DNA of 64,000 bases from an uncultured Litoreibacter sp. (GTDB lineage: Bacteria > Pseudomonadota > Alphaproteobacteria > Rhodobacterales > Rhodobacteraceae), in the NCBI GenBank assembly GCA_947501685.1, contig CANMWQ010000003.1, positions 496,001 through 560,000 of the forward strand. The letters are read 5' to 3'. The position numbers were made by a program, and so were the translations under genes. Shown here in pieces: positions 54,550 through 62,859 of this stretch (position 1 is its first letter; each line of letters starts with the position of its first letter). The notes below the pieces were generated by a model, which worked only from the letters and a program-made list of their open reading frames with translations, was not told where the DNA came from and searched no databases.

Positions 54550-55257
54550 CTATTGGCGGCGGAACACGGTGGTCTCGGACATGCCCCGCAGCCGCGATTG
54601 CACCACCAGATCAATGGGCACCCCGTTCCTGTCGAGCGAATAGGTCAGGGTCTGGCGGGCCAGCTGGCTGGCAAAGCCCTGGCTTGGATCGGCGCGCAGC
54701 CGGGAGGTCCAGATGCCGCTGGCCTCCGTTGTGTCGGCGAGAAACCGGACCGGGCGCGGATCGCCGCTGATGGTGGAGGTGTATTGGCAGCTGCCCAGCG
54801 TGGCGAAGCAATCATGCGGCACGGTGCGGCGGCTTTGGGCCTGAAAGGTGGAGACCGCGATGCGGAACCGGTTGTCAGAGATATGGCGATAGGGCACCAG
54901 CAGCTGATTGCCGCGCACCTCGACTTTCAAATCCTCGACCTCAAGCGTTTGGCGGAGCACGCGGGAGACGTCTTCAAGGCCCTCCCCGCTGGGCAGGGTG
55001 TAGATGTAATTGCCGACATATTCATATGCGCCATCGCCGCGCCTGCGCGAGGTGACCACCAATTCGACGGGCAGCGGCAGGTCCTTGACCTCGACCTTGT
55101 AGCGGTAGGTGACGCCCGATGGCGGGCGCAGCGTGTCGAGATCGACCACTTGCGAGATGCCGGGGCGGATGGCGAGTTGAGCGGCTTGCTCGGGCGGGGC
55201 GCAGGCGGTCAGTGTCGCGGCGGCGCAGAGGGCGAGAAGCGTGGTGCGGAGGCTCAT
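54550..55257 (-). CDS. Uncharacterised lipoprotein inside the pyrimidine operon
   Basis: 235 residues from ATG 55257 with a lipobox LTAC at about residue 19. The mature part is beta-rich with VTYRYKVEVKDLPLPVELV and a CFATLGSC pair of cysteines near 150. No family recognised. It overlaps the amidohydrolase stop by ATGA and is 26 bases before hydA, so it is firmly inside the operon. Its likely place is the periplasmic side of the outer membrane. Role in pyrimidine use is inferred only from position. Confidence 0.75.
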   Translation of the reverse strand: MSLRTTLLALCAAATLTACAPPEQAAQLAIRPGISQVVDLDTLRPPSGVTYRYKVEVKDLPLPVELVVTSRRRGDGAYEYVGNYIYTLPSGEGLEDVSRVLRQTLEVEDLKVEVRGNQLLVPYRHISDNRFRIAVSTFQAQSRRTVPHDCFATLGSCQYTSTISGDPRPVRFLADTTEASGIWTSRLRADPSQGFASQLARQTLTYSLDRNGVPIDLVVQSRLRGMSETTVFRRQ

Positions 55258-56504
55258 GAGGCAACCTCCGCCGTCTCGAGAACGGCGTGGAACAGCACAT
55301 TGGTGCCAGCGGCGGCCCATTCGGGGCTGATCTCCTCGGCCTCATTGTGGCTGAGCCCGTCCACGCAGGGGCACATGACCATGGCCGTGGGCGCCACCCG
55401 GTTGATCCAGCAGGCGTCATGGCCCGCACCCGAGATCAGGTTCATATGGCTGTAGCCCAGCCGCTCCGCGACGTTTCGCACAGCGGTGACACAGCCCTCA
55501 TCAAAGGTGACGGGGTCGAAGCCGCCGACCTTCTCCATTTCGAGACCAAGGCCCATATCGTCGCAGATTTGTTTGGCGGCAGCGGCGAGGCGGTCCTCCA
55601 TATCCTTGATGACGTCGACATCTGGCGAGCGAAAATCAACCGTGAAGACCACCTTGCCGGGGATCACGTTGCGCGAGTTGGGATAAACGTCGATATGGCC
55701 CGCCGCCCCCACCGCATGGGGCGCGTGGCTGAGCGCGATTTCGTCGACCTTTTGCAAGATATGCGCCATGCCAAGCCCTGCGTTTTTGCGCATCGGCATC
55801 GGCGTAGAGCCGGTATGCGCGTCTTTGCCAGTGATCGTAAACTGCATCCAGCTGAGGCCCTGTCCGTGGGTGACGACGCCGATATCTTTCTGCTCGGCTT
55901 CAAGGATCGGGCCCTGCTCGATATGCAGCTCGAAAAAGGCGTGCATCTTGCGCGCGCCGACCTCTTCGTCGCCGCGCCAGCCGATGCGCTTGAGCTCCTC
56001 GCCGAAGGATTTGCCGTCGGCATCTTCGCGGTTGTAGGCCCAGTCCTGCGTGTGGATCCCTGCGAAAACGCCCGAGGACAGCATAGCGGGGGCGTAGCGC
56101 GTGCCTTCTTCATTGGTAAAATTCGTCACCACGATCGGGTGTTTGGTCTTGATGCCCAGATCATTGAGGGAGCGCAGGATTTCCAGCCCGCCGAGCACCC
56201 CCAGCACGCCGTCATATTTGCCGCCCGTGGGCTGGGTGTCGAGATGCGAGCCCACATAAACCGGCAGCGCATCTGCGTCCGTGCCCTCGCGCCGGGCGAA
56301 CATGTTGCCCATCTGGTCGAGCCCCATCGTGCAGCCTGCGTCTTCGCACCATTTCTGGAACAGGGCGCGGGCTTCGGCATCCTCGTCGGTGAGGGTCTGG
56401 CGGTTGTTGCCACCCGCGACGCCGGGGCCGATCCTGGCCATCTCCATCAGGCTGTCCCACAGGCGCGCGCCGTCGATCTTCAGATTTTCGCCAGGTGCTG
56501 CCAT
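55254..56504 (-). CDS. Zn-dependent N-carbamoyl-beta-amino acid amidohydrolase (hydantoinase/carbamoylase family)
   Basis: 416 residues from ATG 56504 (MAAPGENLKIDG), which has AAAGGGGGGCAGG upstream; the track start at 56525 lacks a good site. M20 peptidase-like metal residues: YVGSHLDTQPTGG, ANFTNEEGTRYAP, HIEQGP and SGAGHDACW. Removes the carbamoyl group from N-carbamoyl-beta-alanine or N-carbamoyl-beta-aminoisobutyrate. First structural gene behind the RutR-like box. Confidence 0.93.
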   Translation of the reverse strand: MAAPGENLKIDGARLWDSLMEMARIGPGVAGGNNRQTLTDEDAEARALFQKWCEDAGCTMGLDQMGNMFARREGTDADALPVYVGSHLDTQPTGGKYDGVLGVLGGLEILRSLNDLGIKTKHPIVVTNFTNEEGTRYAPAMLSSGVFAGIHTQDWAYNREDADGKSFGEELKRIGWRGDEEVGARKMHAFFELHIEQGPILEAEQKDIGVVTHGQGLSWMQFTITGKDAHTGSTPMPMRKNAGLGMAHILQKVDEIALSHAPHAVGAAGHIDVYPNSRNVIPGKVVFTVDFRSPDVDVIKDMEDRLAAAAKQICDDMGLGLEMEKVGGFDPVTFDEGCVTAVRNVAERLGYSHMNLISGAGHDACWINRVAPTAMVMCPCVDGLSHNEAEEISPEWAAAGTNVLFHAVLETAEVAS

Positions 56505-56548
56505 GCCCTGCCCCCCTTTGGACATTGTCTTTTGCGGCCGTCGTTTAT

Positions 56549-56564
56549 TTTACCAACCGGTCAA
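56549..56564. promoter_or_regulatory. RutR-like operator 1
   Basis: TTTACCAACCGGTCAA matches the RutR consensus TTGACCAnnTGGTCAA with two substitutions. It lies between the divergent amidohydrolase and rutR genes, 45 bases before the former. Confidence 0.7.
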
Positions 56565-56660
56565 AGCAAGGCTAGCAGAGGGGCCCTGCCAGTCAAGAAG
56601 AACCCCCGCAAACCCGCGCTTTCAGTGGACAAATGCCCGGTTTTTTGGCACCCCGAAAAG

Positions 56661-57284
56661 ATGAGCGCTTTCCCCGCCGACCCCAAGCCGCTGACGCGCA
56701 TTCAGACCAAGAACCGCGCGGCCATTCTGGATGCGGGGCTTGAGGTGTTTTCCACCTTCGGCTTTCGCGGCTCGACCCTGGACCAGATTGCCCGCGCCGC
56801 CGGGCTGTCGAAGCCGAACCTTCTGTATTATTTCCCGTCAAAAGAGGCCATTCATGCCGAGCTTTTGACCGGGTTGCTGTCGACCTGGCTGGACCCGCTG
56901 ACACTGATGCGCGCGGATGGCGACCCGGTGCCGGAGCTGCTGGGCTATGTACGCCGCAAGCTGGAGATGAGCCGACAATTTCCGCGAGAGAGCCGCCTGT
57001 TTGCCAATGAGATATTGCAAGGCGCGCCGCGGGTGAAGGCGGCTTTGGAGGGGGAGTTGAAGGATTTGGTGGATGCCAAGGCGGAGGTGATCCGGGGCTG
57101 GGCTGCGGCGGGCAAGATTGCCGATGTGCACCCGCATCACCTGATCTTCTCCATCTGGTCGCTGACCCAGCATTACGCCGATTTCGACGTGCAGATTCGT
57201 GCGGTGCTGGGGGAGGAAGACCCGTTCGAGGGGGCGGAGGCCTATCTTGATGCGCTGTTTACCAAAATGCTGACGCCTGCCTGA
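56661..57284 (+). CDS. rutR: TetR family pyrimidine regulator RutR
   Basis: 207 residues from ATG 56661. N-terminal HTH (FSTFGFRGSTLDQIARAAGLSKPNLLYYFPSKEAIH) and the YcdC/RutR-type C-terminal domain (PRESRLFANEILQGAPRV). RutR is released from DNA by uracil or thymine. Divergent from the pathway genes with a RutR-like box between. The long upstream ORF frame in the track is read-through. Confidence 0.94.
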   Translation: MSAFPADPKPLTRIQTKNRAAILDAGLEVFSTFGFRGSTLDQIARAAGLSKPNLLYYFPSKEAIHAELLTGLLSTWLDPLTLMRADGDPVPELLGYVRRKLEMSRQFPRESRLFANEILQGAPRVKAALEGELKDLVDAKAEVIRGWAAAGKIADVHPHHLIFSIWSLTQHYADFDVQIRAVLGEEDPFEGAEAYLDALFTKMLTPA

Positions 57285-57304
57285 GACATCTGTCGTCCCG
57301 CCAA

Positions 57305-57346
57305 AGAAAAACCGCCTGCCACCGGGGAGGACGGTGACAGGCGGTT
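57305..57346 (-). terminator. Terminator of the 57372 lipoprotein gene, possibly bidirectional
   Basis: Read on the minus strand: AACCGCCTGTCACC, loop, GGTGGCAGGCGGTTTTTCTTT. A 13-pair stem with a T tail. It is also 20 bases after rutR, which converges on it. Confidence 0.85.
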
Positions 57347-57371
57347 GCGGTCGGAGGGAGTGTGAGGCGCT

Positions 57372-57653
57372 TTAGTCCTCGTCGTCATCCGAGTCGGAGC
57401 TGGAGCCATCTGCGGCTGGCGCGGAGACACCGGATGCGCCGGTGCCAAAGCCGCGCGGGTTGCCGTCGCCGAAGCCTGCGACCGGGTTGCCGTCAACATC
57501 GACAGACGCGCCGTCGCTGGTGCGCTGGTACCCGATGACGCTGCCGTCTTTCGCGAATACGGCCACCACGTCATCGCCGGGTTCTTCTTGCTGTGCGCAA
57601 GCGCCAAGCAATGCCACGAGCGCGCCGGAAATAGCCAATGTCTTGATCTTCAT
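57372..57653 (-). CDS. Small lipoprotein with acidic C-terminus
   Basis: 93 residues from ATG 57653 (behind AGAAGGAAC). Lipobox LGAC at about residue 19, then a short repetitive Gly/Asn/Asp region (GNPVAGFGDGNPRGFG) and a tail of Ser/Asp/Glu (SSSDSDDDED). No known family. The frame beyond 57653 has no support. Confidence 0.8.
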   Translation of the reverse strand: MKIKTLAISGALVALLGACAQQEEPGDDVVAVFAKDGSVIGYQRTSDGASVDVDGNPVAGFGDGNPRGFGTGASGVSAPAADGSSSDSDDDED

Positions 57654-57741
57654 TTTATCTGTTCCTTCTCTTTTCCGACGACATAACCGCGCCGCCGCAA
57701 GTTGGTTCCCAAATTCGTGAGAAAAATTTATCGGGCGCTGT

Positions 57742-58332
57742 TCAGCGTGGGTGCAGCACCACGCGGGTGCCTTTGGGCACCTGATCATAAAGGGCTGTGA
57801 CATGGTCATTCACCATGCGCACGCAGCCATTGGAGGCCGCCTGCCCGATGGTCCATGGGTGCGGCGTGCCGTGGATGCGCAGCAGCGTGTCGCGCCCACT
57901 TGCGGTGTAGAGATAGAGCGCACGCGCGCCCATCGGGTTGTCCGGCCCGCCGGGCACGCCATTGCGGAACTGGGCGTATTTTTCGGGGAAACGCCGGATC
58001 ATGTTGCGGGTGGGGGTCCAGCTGGGCCACTCGGCCTTGCGACCCACAAAAAACGTGCCGGGCTCATATTGGTCATCCGTGCCGATGGCGACGGCATATT
58101 GCACAGCCTCGGTCTCGGACAGGGTCCAGAAGAGCTGGCGGCGGGTGGGCAGGACGTGGATTTCATTGGCGGCCACATTGCCGCTGAAACCGACCTGCTT
58201 GGGCTGGTGCTCGGGCGGGACCACCCATGTCTCGGCGTTGGGTGTGTCGGCAGGTCCGGTTGTCGCAAAGGCCGGGTGGCTCAGCGCTGTGGCGGCCCCG
58301 AGGCCTGCAATCAGGTGTCGTCTTGTGAACAT
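57742..58332 (-). CDS. Exported L,D-transpeptidase (YkuD)
   Basis: 196 residues from ATG 58332 with a Tat-type leader (MFTRRHLIAGLGAATAL). The YkuD motif is HGTPHPWTIG...ASNGCVRM, where the Cys is the nucleophile. Cross-links or modifies peptidoglycan, or attaches proteins to it, in the periplasm. Confidence 0.94.
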   Translation of the reverse strand: MFTRRHLIAGLGAATALSHPAFATTGPADTPNAETWVVPPEHQPKQVGFSGNVAANEIHVLPTRRQLFWTLSETEAVQYAVAIGTDDQYEPGTFFVGRKAEWPSWTPTRNMIRRFPEKYAQFRNGVPGGPDNPMGARALYLYTASGRDTLLRIHGTPHPWTIGQAASNGCVRMVNDHVTALYDQVPKGTRVVLHPR

Positions 58333-58445
58333 GGTGTCTCCTTGTCGCGCGCGGGGCCGAGTGGGCAACGTAGCCGTTTCGGCTCTGGCCGCAACGCAGA
58401 GAGGCGAGCCATTGCAGGCCCGCCCCGTCTTGGGTCTTTAGCGGT

Positions 58446-58748
58446 TTAGTCGTTGATCTCGGCAGCACTGTCCTCGGATTGCGAGAAGCGGTTCTCGGCA
58501 GCGGTCAGATCTTCGTCCGTCGTGCCATTGTCCTCTGGGGCCAGCACGGCTGCTTTCTTGTCATCCAGCTGCTTGCGCAGCAGCAGTTTGGCTTCCTCGG
58601 AGTCGATATCGTCGAGGTCCGGCACGATGCGCTCCGCAGCGCTGTCTTCGTCGAGGGCCAGACGCTCTTCGACGCTCTGCGTGTCTGCAATTGTCGGTGC
58701 GGACAGGGCTACGATCATCGCGGCGGTCGTCAGAAATGTCTTGGTCAT
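58446..58748 (-). CDS. Small exported acidic protein with an internal repeat
   Basis: 100 residues from ATG 58748 (preceded by AAGGAGAGAACA) with a signal peptide (TTAAMIVALSAPTIAD). The phrases DEDSAAERI and SEDSAAEIND near either end form a degenerate repeat, with a helical KLLLRKQLDDKKAA segment between. No known family. Confidence 0.7.
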   Translation of the reverse strand: MTKTFLTTAAMIVALSAPTIADTQSVEERLALDEDSAAERIVPDLDDIDSEEAKLLLRKQLDDKKAAVLAPEDNGTTDEDLTAAENRFSQSEDSAAEIND

Positions 58749-58880
58749 TGTTCTCTCCTTATCGTTCATTTTCGATCTGGAAAGACAACAAGCAGCGACC
58801 GCTGGGGTTCCAAAAAAACGCATGGTTTTTCTGGGGAACTTTCGCGGGGGAGATGCGTTTCTGAGCCGCTTTTCGCGGCG

Positions 58881-60185
58881 CTACTCGGCGGCCACCGCAC
58901 CGGGGTTGTTGGGATGGGTGGTCCAGTTGGCGTAGTCTTTTTCGACCAGTTTGCCGCTTCGGGGGTCGATCTCGCCGGGGGCCATTTGCTCCATGGAGAT
59001 GCAGTCCTCGACGGGGCAGACATCGACGCAAAGATTGCAGGCCACGCATTCGGCGTCAATCACCTCGAAGGTGCGACCCGGCGACATTGAGATGGCCTGA
59101 TGGGAGGTGTCCTCGCAGGCCGCATAGCAGCGTCCGCAGGAGATGCAGCTATCCTGATTGATCTTCGCCTTGGCCACGTAATTGAGGTTGAGATATTGCC
59201 AGTCGGTCACGTTCGGGACGGCCTGACCCACGAAATCGGCGGTGCTGGTATGGCCCTTCTCGTCCATCCAATCGGACAGGCCGGAGATCATCTCAGACAC
59301 GATCTTGAAGCCGTAGGTCATCACGGCGGTGCAGACCTGTACGTTGCCGCAGCCCAAGCTCATGAACTCCGCCGCGTCGCGCCATGTGGTGACGCCGCCA
59401 ATGCCGGAAATGGGCAGGCCAGCAGTGTCGGCGTGGCGCGCAATCTCGGAGACCATGGACAGTGCGATGGGTTTGACCGCCGGGCCGCAATAGCCGCCAT
59501 GGGAGCCTTTGCCGTCGATGGAGGGCTCGGGCGACATGGTGTCGAGATTGACGGAGGTGATGGAGTTGATCGTGTTGATCAGGCTGACCGCATCCGCCCC
59601 GCCGCGTTTGGCGGCCTCGGCGGGTTTGCGAATGTCGGTGATGTTGGGCGTGAGCTTCACGATAACAGGCATGCGGGTGTTTTGCTTGCACCAGCGGGCG
59701 ACCATTTCGATATATTCGGGCACTTGGCCCACGGCGGCGCCCATGCCGCGCTCCGACATGCCATGCGGACAGCCGAAATTCAGTTCGATGCCATCTGCGC
59801 CGGTGTCTTCCACCACGGGCAGGATGGCTTTCCACGCCTCTTCCTCGCACGGCACCATGAGGGAGACGACCATGGCGCGGTCGGGGTAGTCGCGTTTGAC
59901 GGCTTTGATTTCGCGCAGGTTTTGTTGCAGCGGGCGGTCGGTGATCAGCTCGATATTGTTGAGCCCCAAAAGCCTGCGATCCGCGCCGTAGATCGCGCCG
60001 TAGCGGGGCCCGTTCACATTGACCACGGGCGGGCCTTCAGAGCCGAGGGTTTTCCACACGACCCCGCCCCACCCGGCCTCAAAGGCGCGGCGGACGTTGT
60101 ATTCCTTATCCGTGGGCGGCGCGGAGGCGAGCCAGAACGGGTTGGGGCTTTTGATGCCGACGAATGTGCTGGTCAGGTCTGCCAT
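58881..60185 (-). CDS. preA: NAD-dependent dihydropyrimidine dehydrogenase subunit PreA
   Basis: 434 residues. FMN TIM-barrel (VGIKSPNPFWLASAPPT, then ELNFGCPHGMSERGMG) and C-terminal two 4Fe-4S clusters (CISCGRCYAAC, CVACNLCVDVCP). Reduces uracil/thymine with electrons from PreT. Strong site AAGGAGAGCACC precedes the ATG. Ten bases behind preT. Confidence 0.96.
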   Translation of the reverse strand: MADLTSTFVGIKSPNPFWLASAPPTDKEYNVRRAFEAGWGGVVWKTLGSEGPPVVNVNGPRYGAIYGADRRLLGLNNIELITDRPLQQNLREIKAVKRDYPDRAMVVSLMVPCEEEAWKAILPVVEDTGADGIELNFGCPHGMSERGMGAAVGQVPEYIEMVARWCKQNTRMPVIVKLTPNITDIRKPAEAAKRGGADAVSLINTINSITSVNLDTMSPEPSIDGKGSHGGYCGPAVKPIALSMVSEIARHADTAGLPISGIGGVTTWRDAAEFMSLGCGNVQVCTAVMTYGFKIVSEMISGLSDWMDEKGHTSTADFVGQAVPNVTDWQYLNLNYVAKAKINQDSCISCGRCYAACEDTSHQAISMSPGRTFEVIDAECVACNLCVDVCPVEDCISMEQMAPGEIDPRSGKLVEKDYANWTTHPNNPGAVAAE

Positions 60186-60195
60186 GGTGCTCTCC

Positions 60196-61542
60196 TTAAC
60201 CCATCAATGTGGTGTGAATGTCTTGCGCCGCGTCGCGGCCCTCAGCCACCGCGGTGACGGTCAGATCATCGCCACCCGTGGCGCAGTCGCCGCCGGCCCA
60301 AGTGCCTTTCTGCGAGGTGCGGCCCGCGCCCATGACAGCGATTTTGCCCTGTTCGATTTTTAGGCCATCGGGCGCGTCTTCCAGCGTCTGGCCGATGGCT
60401 TTGAAGACCTGATCGGCTTTGATGCGGGTGGTCTCGCCGGTGCCGGTGAGTGTGTCGTTTTGGGTGGCGGTGTATTCGAACTCCACTTCCGTGGCCGCCC
60501 CATTGCCATGCACGGCGACGGGCTGCGCGTTGAACAGAATGTTGACGCCGTGGGACGCCGCGAGGTCCTGCTCGTAGCGCGAGGCGCTCATGGCGGCGCG
60601 GTCGCGGCGGTAGGCGATGGTAACGTGTTCCGCGCCCAGAAGCTTGGATTGCACGGCGGCGTCCACGGCGGTCATGCCGCCGCCGATGACGACCACATGG
60701 CGGCCCACGGGGAGGGTCGCGAGGTCGCTGGCCTGTCGCAGATCGGCGATGAACGAGACGGCATCCTCGACGCCGCCTCGATCTTCACCGGCGGCGCGCA
60801 GGGCGCTTACGCCGCCCAGACCTAGCCCCAAAAACACGGCATCATATTCTTTTTGCAGGCTGCTGATCTCCAGATCGCGGCCTAAAGCCTTGCCGGAGTG
60901 CAGCGTGATGCCACCGATCTGCATCAGCCAATTGACCTCCCGCGCGGCGAAATCATCGGTGGATTTATATGCGGCGATGCCGAACTCGTTCAGCCCGCCG
61001 GGTTTGGGGGCCGCATCATAGAGGGAGACCTCATGGCCGTGCATCGCCAGCCTGTGCGCGCAGGCGAGACCTGCGGGGCCTGCGCCGATGACGGCGACTT
61101 TTTTGCCGGTGGGTTTGGCGCGGGTGAAAGGATGGACGCCCGCCTCCATCAGCGTGTCAGTGGCGTGGCGTTGCAGGCGGCCGATCTCAACCGGTTTGCC
61201 CTCGGAGACCTCGCGCACGCATACCTGCTCGCAGAGCGTTTCCGTGGGACAAACCCGCGCGCACATGCCGCCGAGGATGTTTTGGGTGAGGATCGTTTTG
61301 GCCGCCGCCTCCGGCGTGCCCGTCTGGATCTGACGGATGAACAGCGGGATGTCGATATCGGTGGGGCAAGCCGTCACGCAGGGCGCGTCGTAGCAGAAAT
61401 AGCATCTGTCGGCGGCCACGGCGGCCTCATGCGGAGCGTAGGGGGCGTGCAGGTCGTCGAAGTTTTCGGCAAGCTGATCCGCGCTGAGCCGGCCCGCCGC
61501 GATTCCGGCTGCACGTCTCGGTGTCATCTGGCTGTTGGACAT
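60196..61542 (-). CDS. preT: NAD-dependent dihydropyrimidine dehydrogenase subunit PreT
   Basis: 448 residues. N-terminal 4Fe-4S cysteines (CYFCYDAPCVTACP, CARVCPTETLC), then FAD (KVAVIGAGPAGLACA) and NAD (VVIGGGMTAVDAA) binding sites. Passes NADH electrons to PreA. First gene of the preTA pair, with a RutR-like box 50 bases upstream. Confidence 0.96.
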   Translation of the reverse strand: MSNSQMTPRRAAGIAAGRLSADQLAENFDDLHAPYAPHEAAVAADRCYFCYDAPCVTACPTDIDIPLFIRQIQTGTPEAAAKTILTQNILGGMCARVCPTETLCEQVCVREVSEGKPVEIGRLQRHATDTLMEAGVHPFTRAKPTGKKVAVIGAGPAGLACAHRLAMHGHEVSLYDAAPKPGGLNEFGIAAYKSTDDFAAREVNWLMQIGGITLHSGKALGRDLEISSLQKEYDAVFLGLGLGGVSALRAAGEDRGGVEDAVSFIADLRQASDLATLPVGRHVVVIGGGMTAVDAAVQSKLLGAEHVTIAYRRDRAAMSASRYEQDLAASHGVNILFNAQPVAVHGNGAATEVEFEYTATQNDTLTGTGETTRIKADQVFKAIGQTLEDAPDGLKIEQGKIAVMGAGRTSQKGTWAGGDCATGGDDLTVTAVAEGRDAAQDIHTTLMG

Positions 61543-61591
61543 GCCTGCCCTCCCTCGCTGAAGTCAGGGGCAGAATGGCATAGAATATTTT

Positions 61592-61607
61592 TTTATCAAA
61601 TGGTAAA
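61592..61607. promoter_or_regulatory. RutR-like operator 2
   Basis: TTTATCAAATGGTAAA, a 16-base near-palindrome (reverse complement TTTACCATTTGATAAA), three changes from the RutR consensus and clearly similar to operator 1. It lies 50 bases before the preT start. Confidence 0.6.
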
Positions 61608-61656
61608 TTTTAGGCGGTTTGTGAAGTTTGAAGGGCCTGTACGCTTTGCGAGTGTG

Positions 61657-61686
61657 GGAGCCTCCGGCGGGGATATTTTGAAACAT
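61657..61686 (-). repeat. Repeat family 2, partial copy
   Basis: Read on the minus strand it gives ATGTTTCAAAATATCCCCGCCGGAGGCTCCC, close to TTCAAAAATACTCCCGCCGGAGGCTCC at 51700-51725. Lies between preT and the MBL-fold gene. Confidence 0.65.
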
Positions 61687-61702
61687 GGAAAGACGGGACG
61701 AC

Positions 61703-62497
61703 TTAGAAAGGCCAGCTGTTTGGGCCTTGGTCTAGGCGGAAGATGTGGGGGGCTTTGTCTTTTGGGAAAAACTGGCGGACCAGAGGGTCGTGGCCGGGGA
61801 TGATCAGCTTAGGGGCGGAGGCGAGCTGGTGCAGGCGGTCAAAGCCGCGCAGCATGTCTTCGAGATCGACGACGATGGGGAACGGCTTTTTGTCGAAGAC
61901 GTTTTCGTAGAAATGCGTGGCATCCGAGGCGAGGCAGAGCCAGCCTGCATCCGTGCGCACACGCACCGCTTGCAGCCCGCGTGAATGGCCGCCCAGGCAA
62001 TGCACAGTGACGCCGTCAGCCACTGCGCCGTCGCCTTCGTGAAAGATGCAGCGCCCGGAATAGACGCGCTGGACCGCCTCGCAGATATGATCGGCGGTGA
62101 AGGGCATTTGCAGCGTGCCGTGGCACATGCAGGGGCCGGTGGCATAGGCCATTTCCGCCGCTTGCAGGTGGATCGTGGCGTTGGGAAACAGGTGCAGCCC
62201 GCCTGCGTGATCATAATGCAGATGGGTGATGATCAGCTGGGTGATGTCCTCGGCTTTTATCCCCAGCGGTTTGAGCGCCTCGCGCGGGTCCATGAGGATG
62301 GGGCGGTTGCGGGAGGTGGCCTCCGGCTGGTCATAGCCGGTGTCGACAAGTATCGTCTCGTCCCCGCGGCGCAGCACCCAGATGAAGTAATCCATCGCGT
62401 GGGGCGCGTCGTGGTTGTCGTCGAACATGAAGCTGTCCGCTCGCGTGCGTGCGTTGCGGTCGGCGTATTTGATCGCGTGGACTTGCCAGTTGCTCAT
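61703..62497 (-). CDS. MBL-fold metallohydrolase (N-acyl homoserine lactonase-like)
   Basis: 264 residues from ATG 62497. The zinc motif HLHYDHAGG (HxHxDH) and further His/Asp in GGHSRGLQAV, ASDATHF and IPGHDPLV. Resembles the AttM/BlcC lactonase type, but signal lactonase activity cannot be claimed. Follows the monooxygenase-like gene by ten bases. Confidence 0.9.
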   Translation of the reverse strand: MSNWQVHAIKYADRNARTRADSFMFDDNHDAPHAMDYFIWVLRRGDETILVDTGYDQPEATSRNRPILMDPREALKPLGIKAEDITQLIITHLHYDHAGGLHLFPNATIHLQAAEMAYATGPCMCHGTLQMPFTADHICEAVQRVYSGRCIFHEGDGAVADGVTVHCLGGHSRGLQAVRVRTDAGWLCLASDATHFYENVFDKKPFPIVVDLEDMLRGFDRLHQLASAPKLIIPGHDPLVRQFFPKDKAPHIFRLDQGPNSWPF

Positions 62498-62507
62498 GGC
62501 CAGTTGC

Positions 62508-62798
62508 TCATCTTTGCACGGTGCTGAAGGTGCGCAACTCTTTGTCCGCCACCAGATCCGCGATGGCGGGCCCGGTGGCTTTGAAATGCGGCATTTGCTG
62601 ATGGGCCTCAAAGGCGGCTTCGTCGTCATAGAGCTCGTAGAGGAACACCTGACTTGGGCGCGCGAGGTCGGTGCAGACGTCGAATTGCTGACAGCCGGGC
62701 TCATTGGCCACGGAGGCTTGCGCGTTCTTGCGGATCAGCGGCAGGAAGGCCTCCATCTTTCCGTCATGGATGGTGAAGTTGACTGTGACTGCGAACAT
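62508..62798 (-). CDS. Antibiotic biosynthesis monooxygenase (ABM) domain protein
   Basis: 96 residues from ATG 62798 (MFAVTVNFTIHDG); an ATG five codons upstream is possible. Ferredoxin-like ABM fold with EPGCQQFDVCTD and FLYELYDDEAAFEAHQQ. Such small dimers act on quinols or remove reactive by-products. Likely co-transcribed with the MBL-fold gene. Confidence 0.9.
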   Translation of the reverse strand: MFAVTVNFTIHDGKMEAFLPLIRKNAQASVANEPGCQQFDVCTDLARPSQVFLYELYDDEAAFEAHQQMPHFKATGPAIADLVADKELRTFSTVQR

Positions 62799-62859
62799 GG
62801 GGGCCTCCGTCATTGGGTTGCCGATAGTGAACGCGGAACGGAGGCCGAGGGCAAGAGGG

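Noticed and set aside
55287-56660. Upstream extension of the rutR frame (665-codon ORF)
   Set aside because: Lies antisense to the amidohydrolase; the TetR domain begins at ATG 56661.
58860-58880. GCCGCGAAAAGCGGC hairpin after preA as a terminator
   Set aside because: Short stem with no T run on the minus strand.
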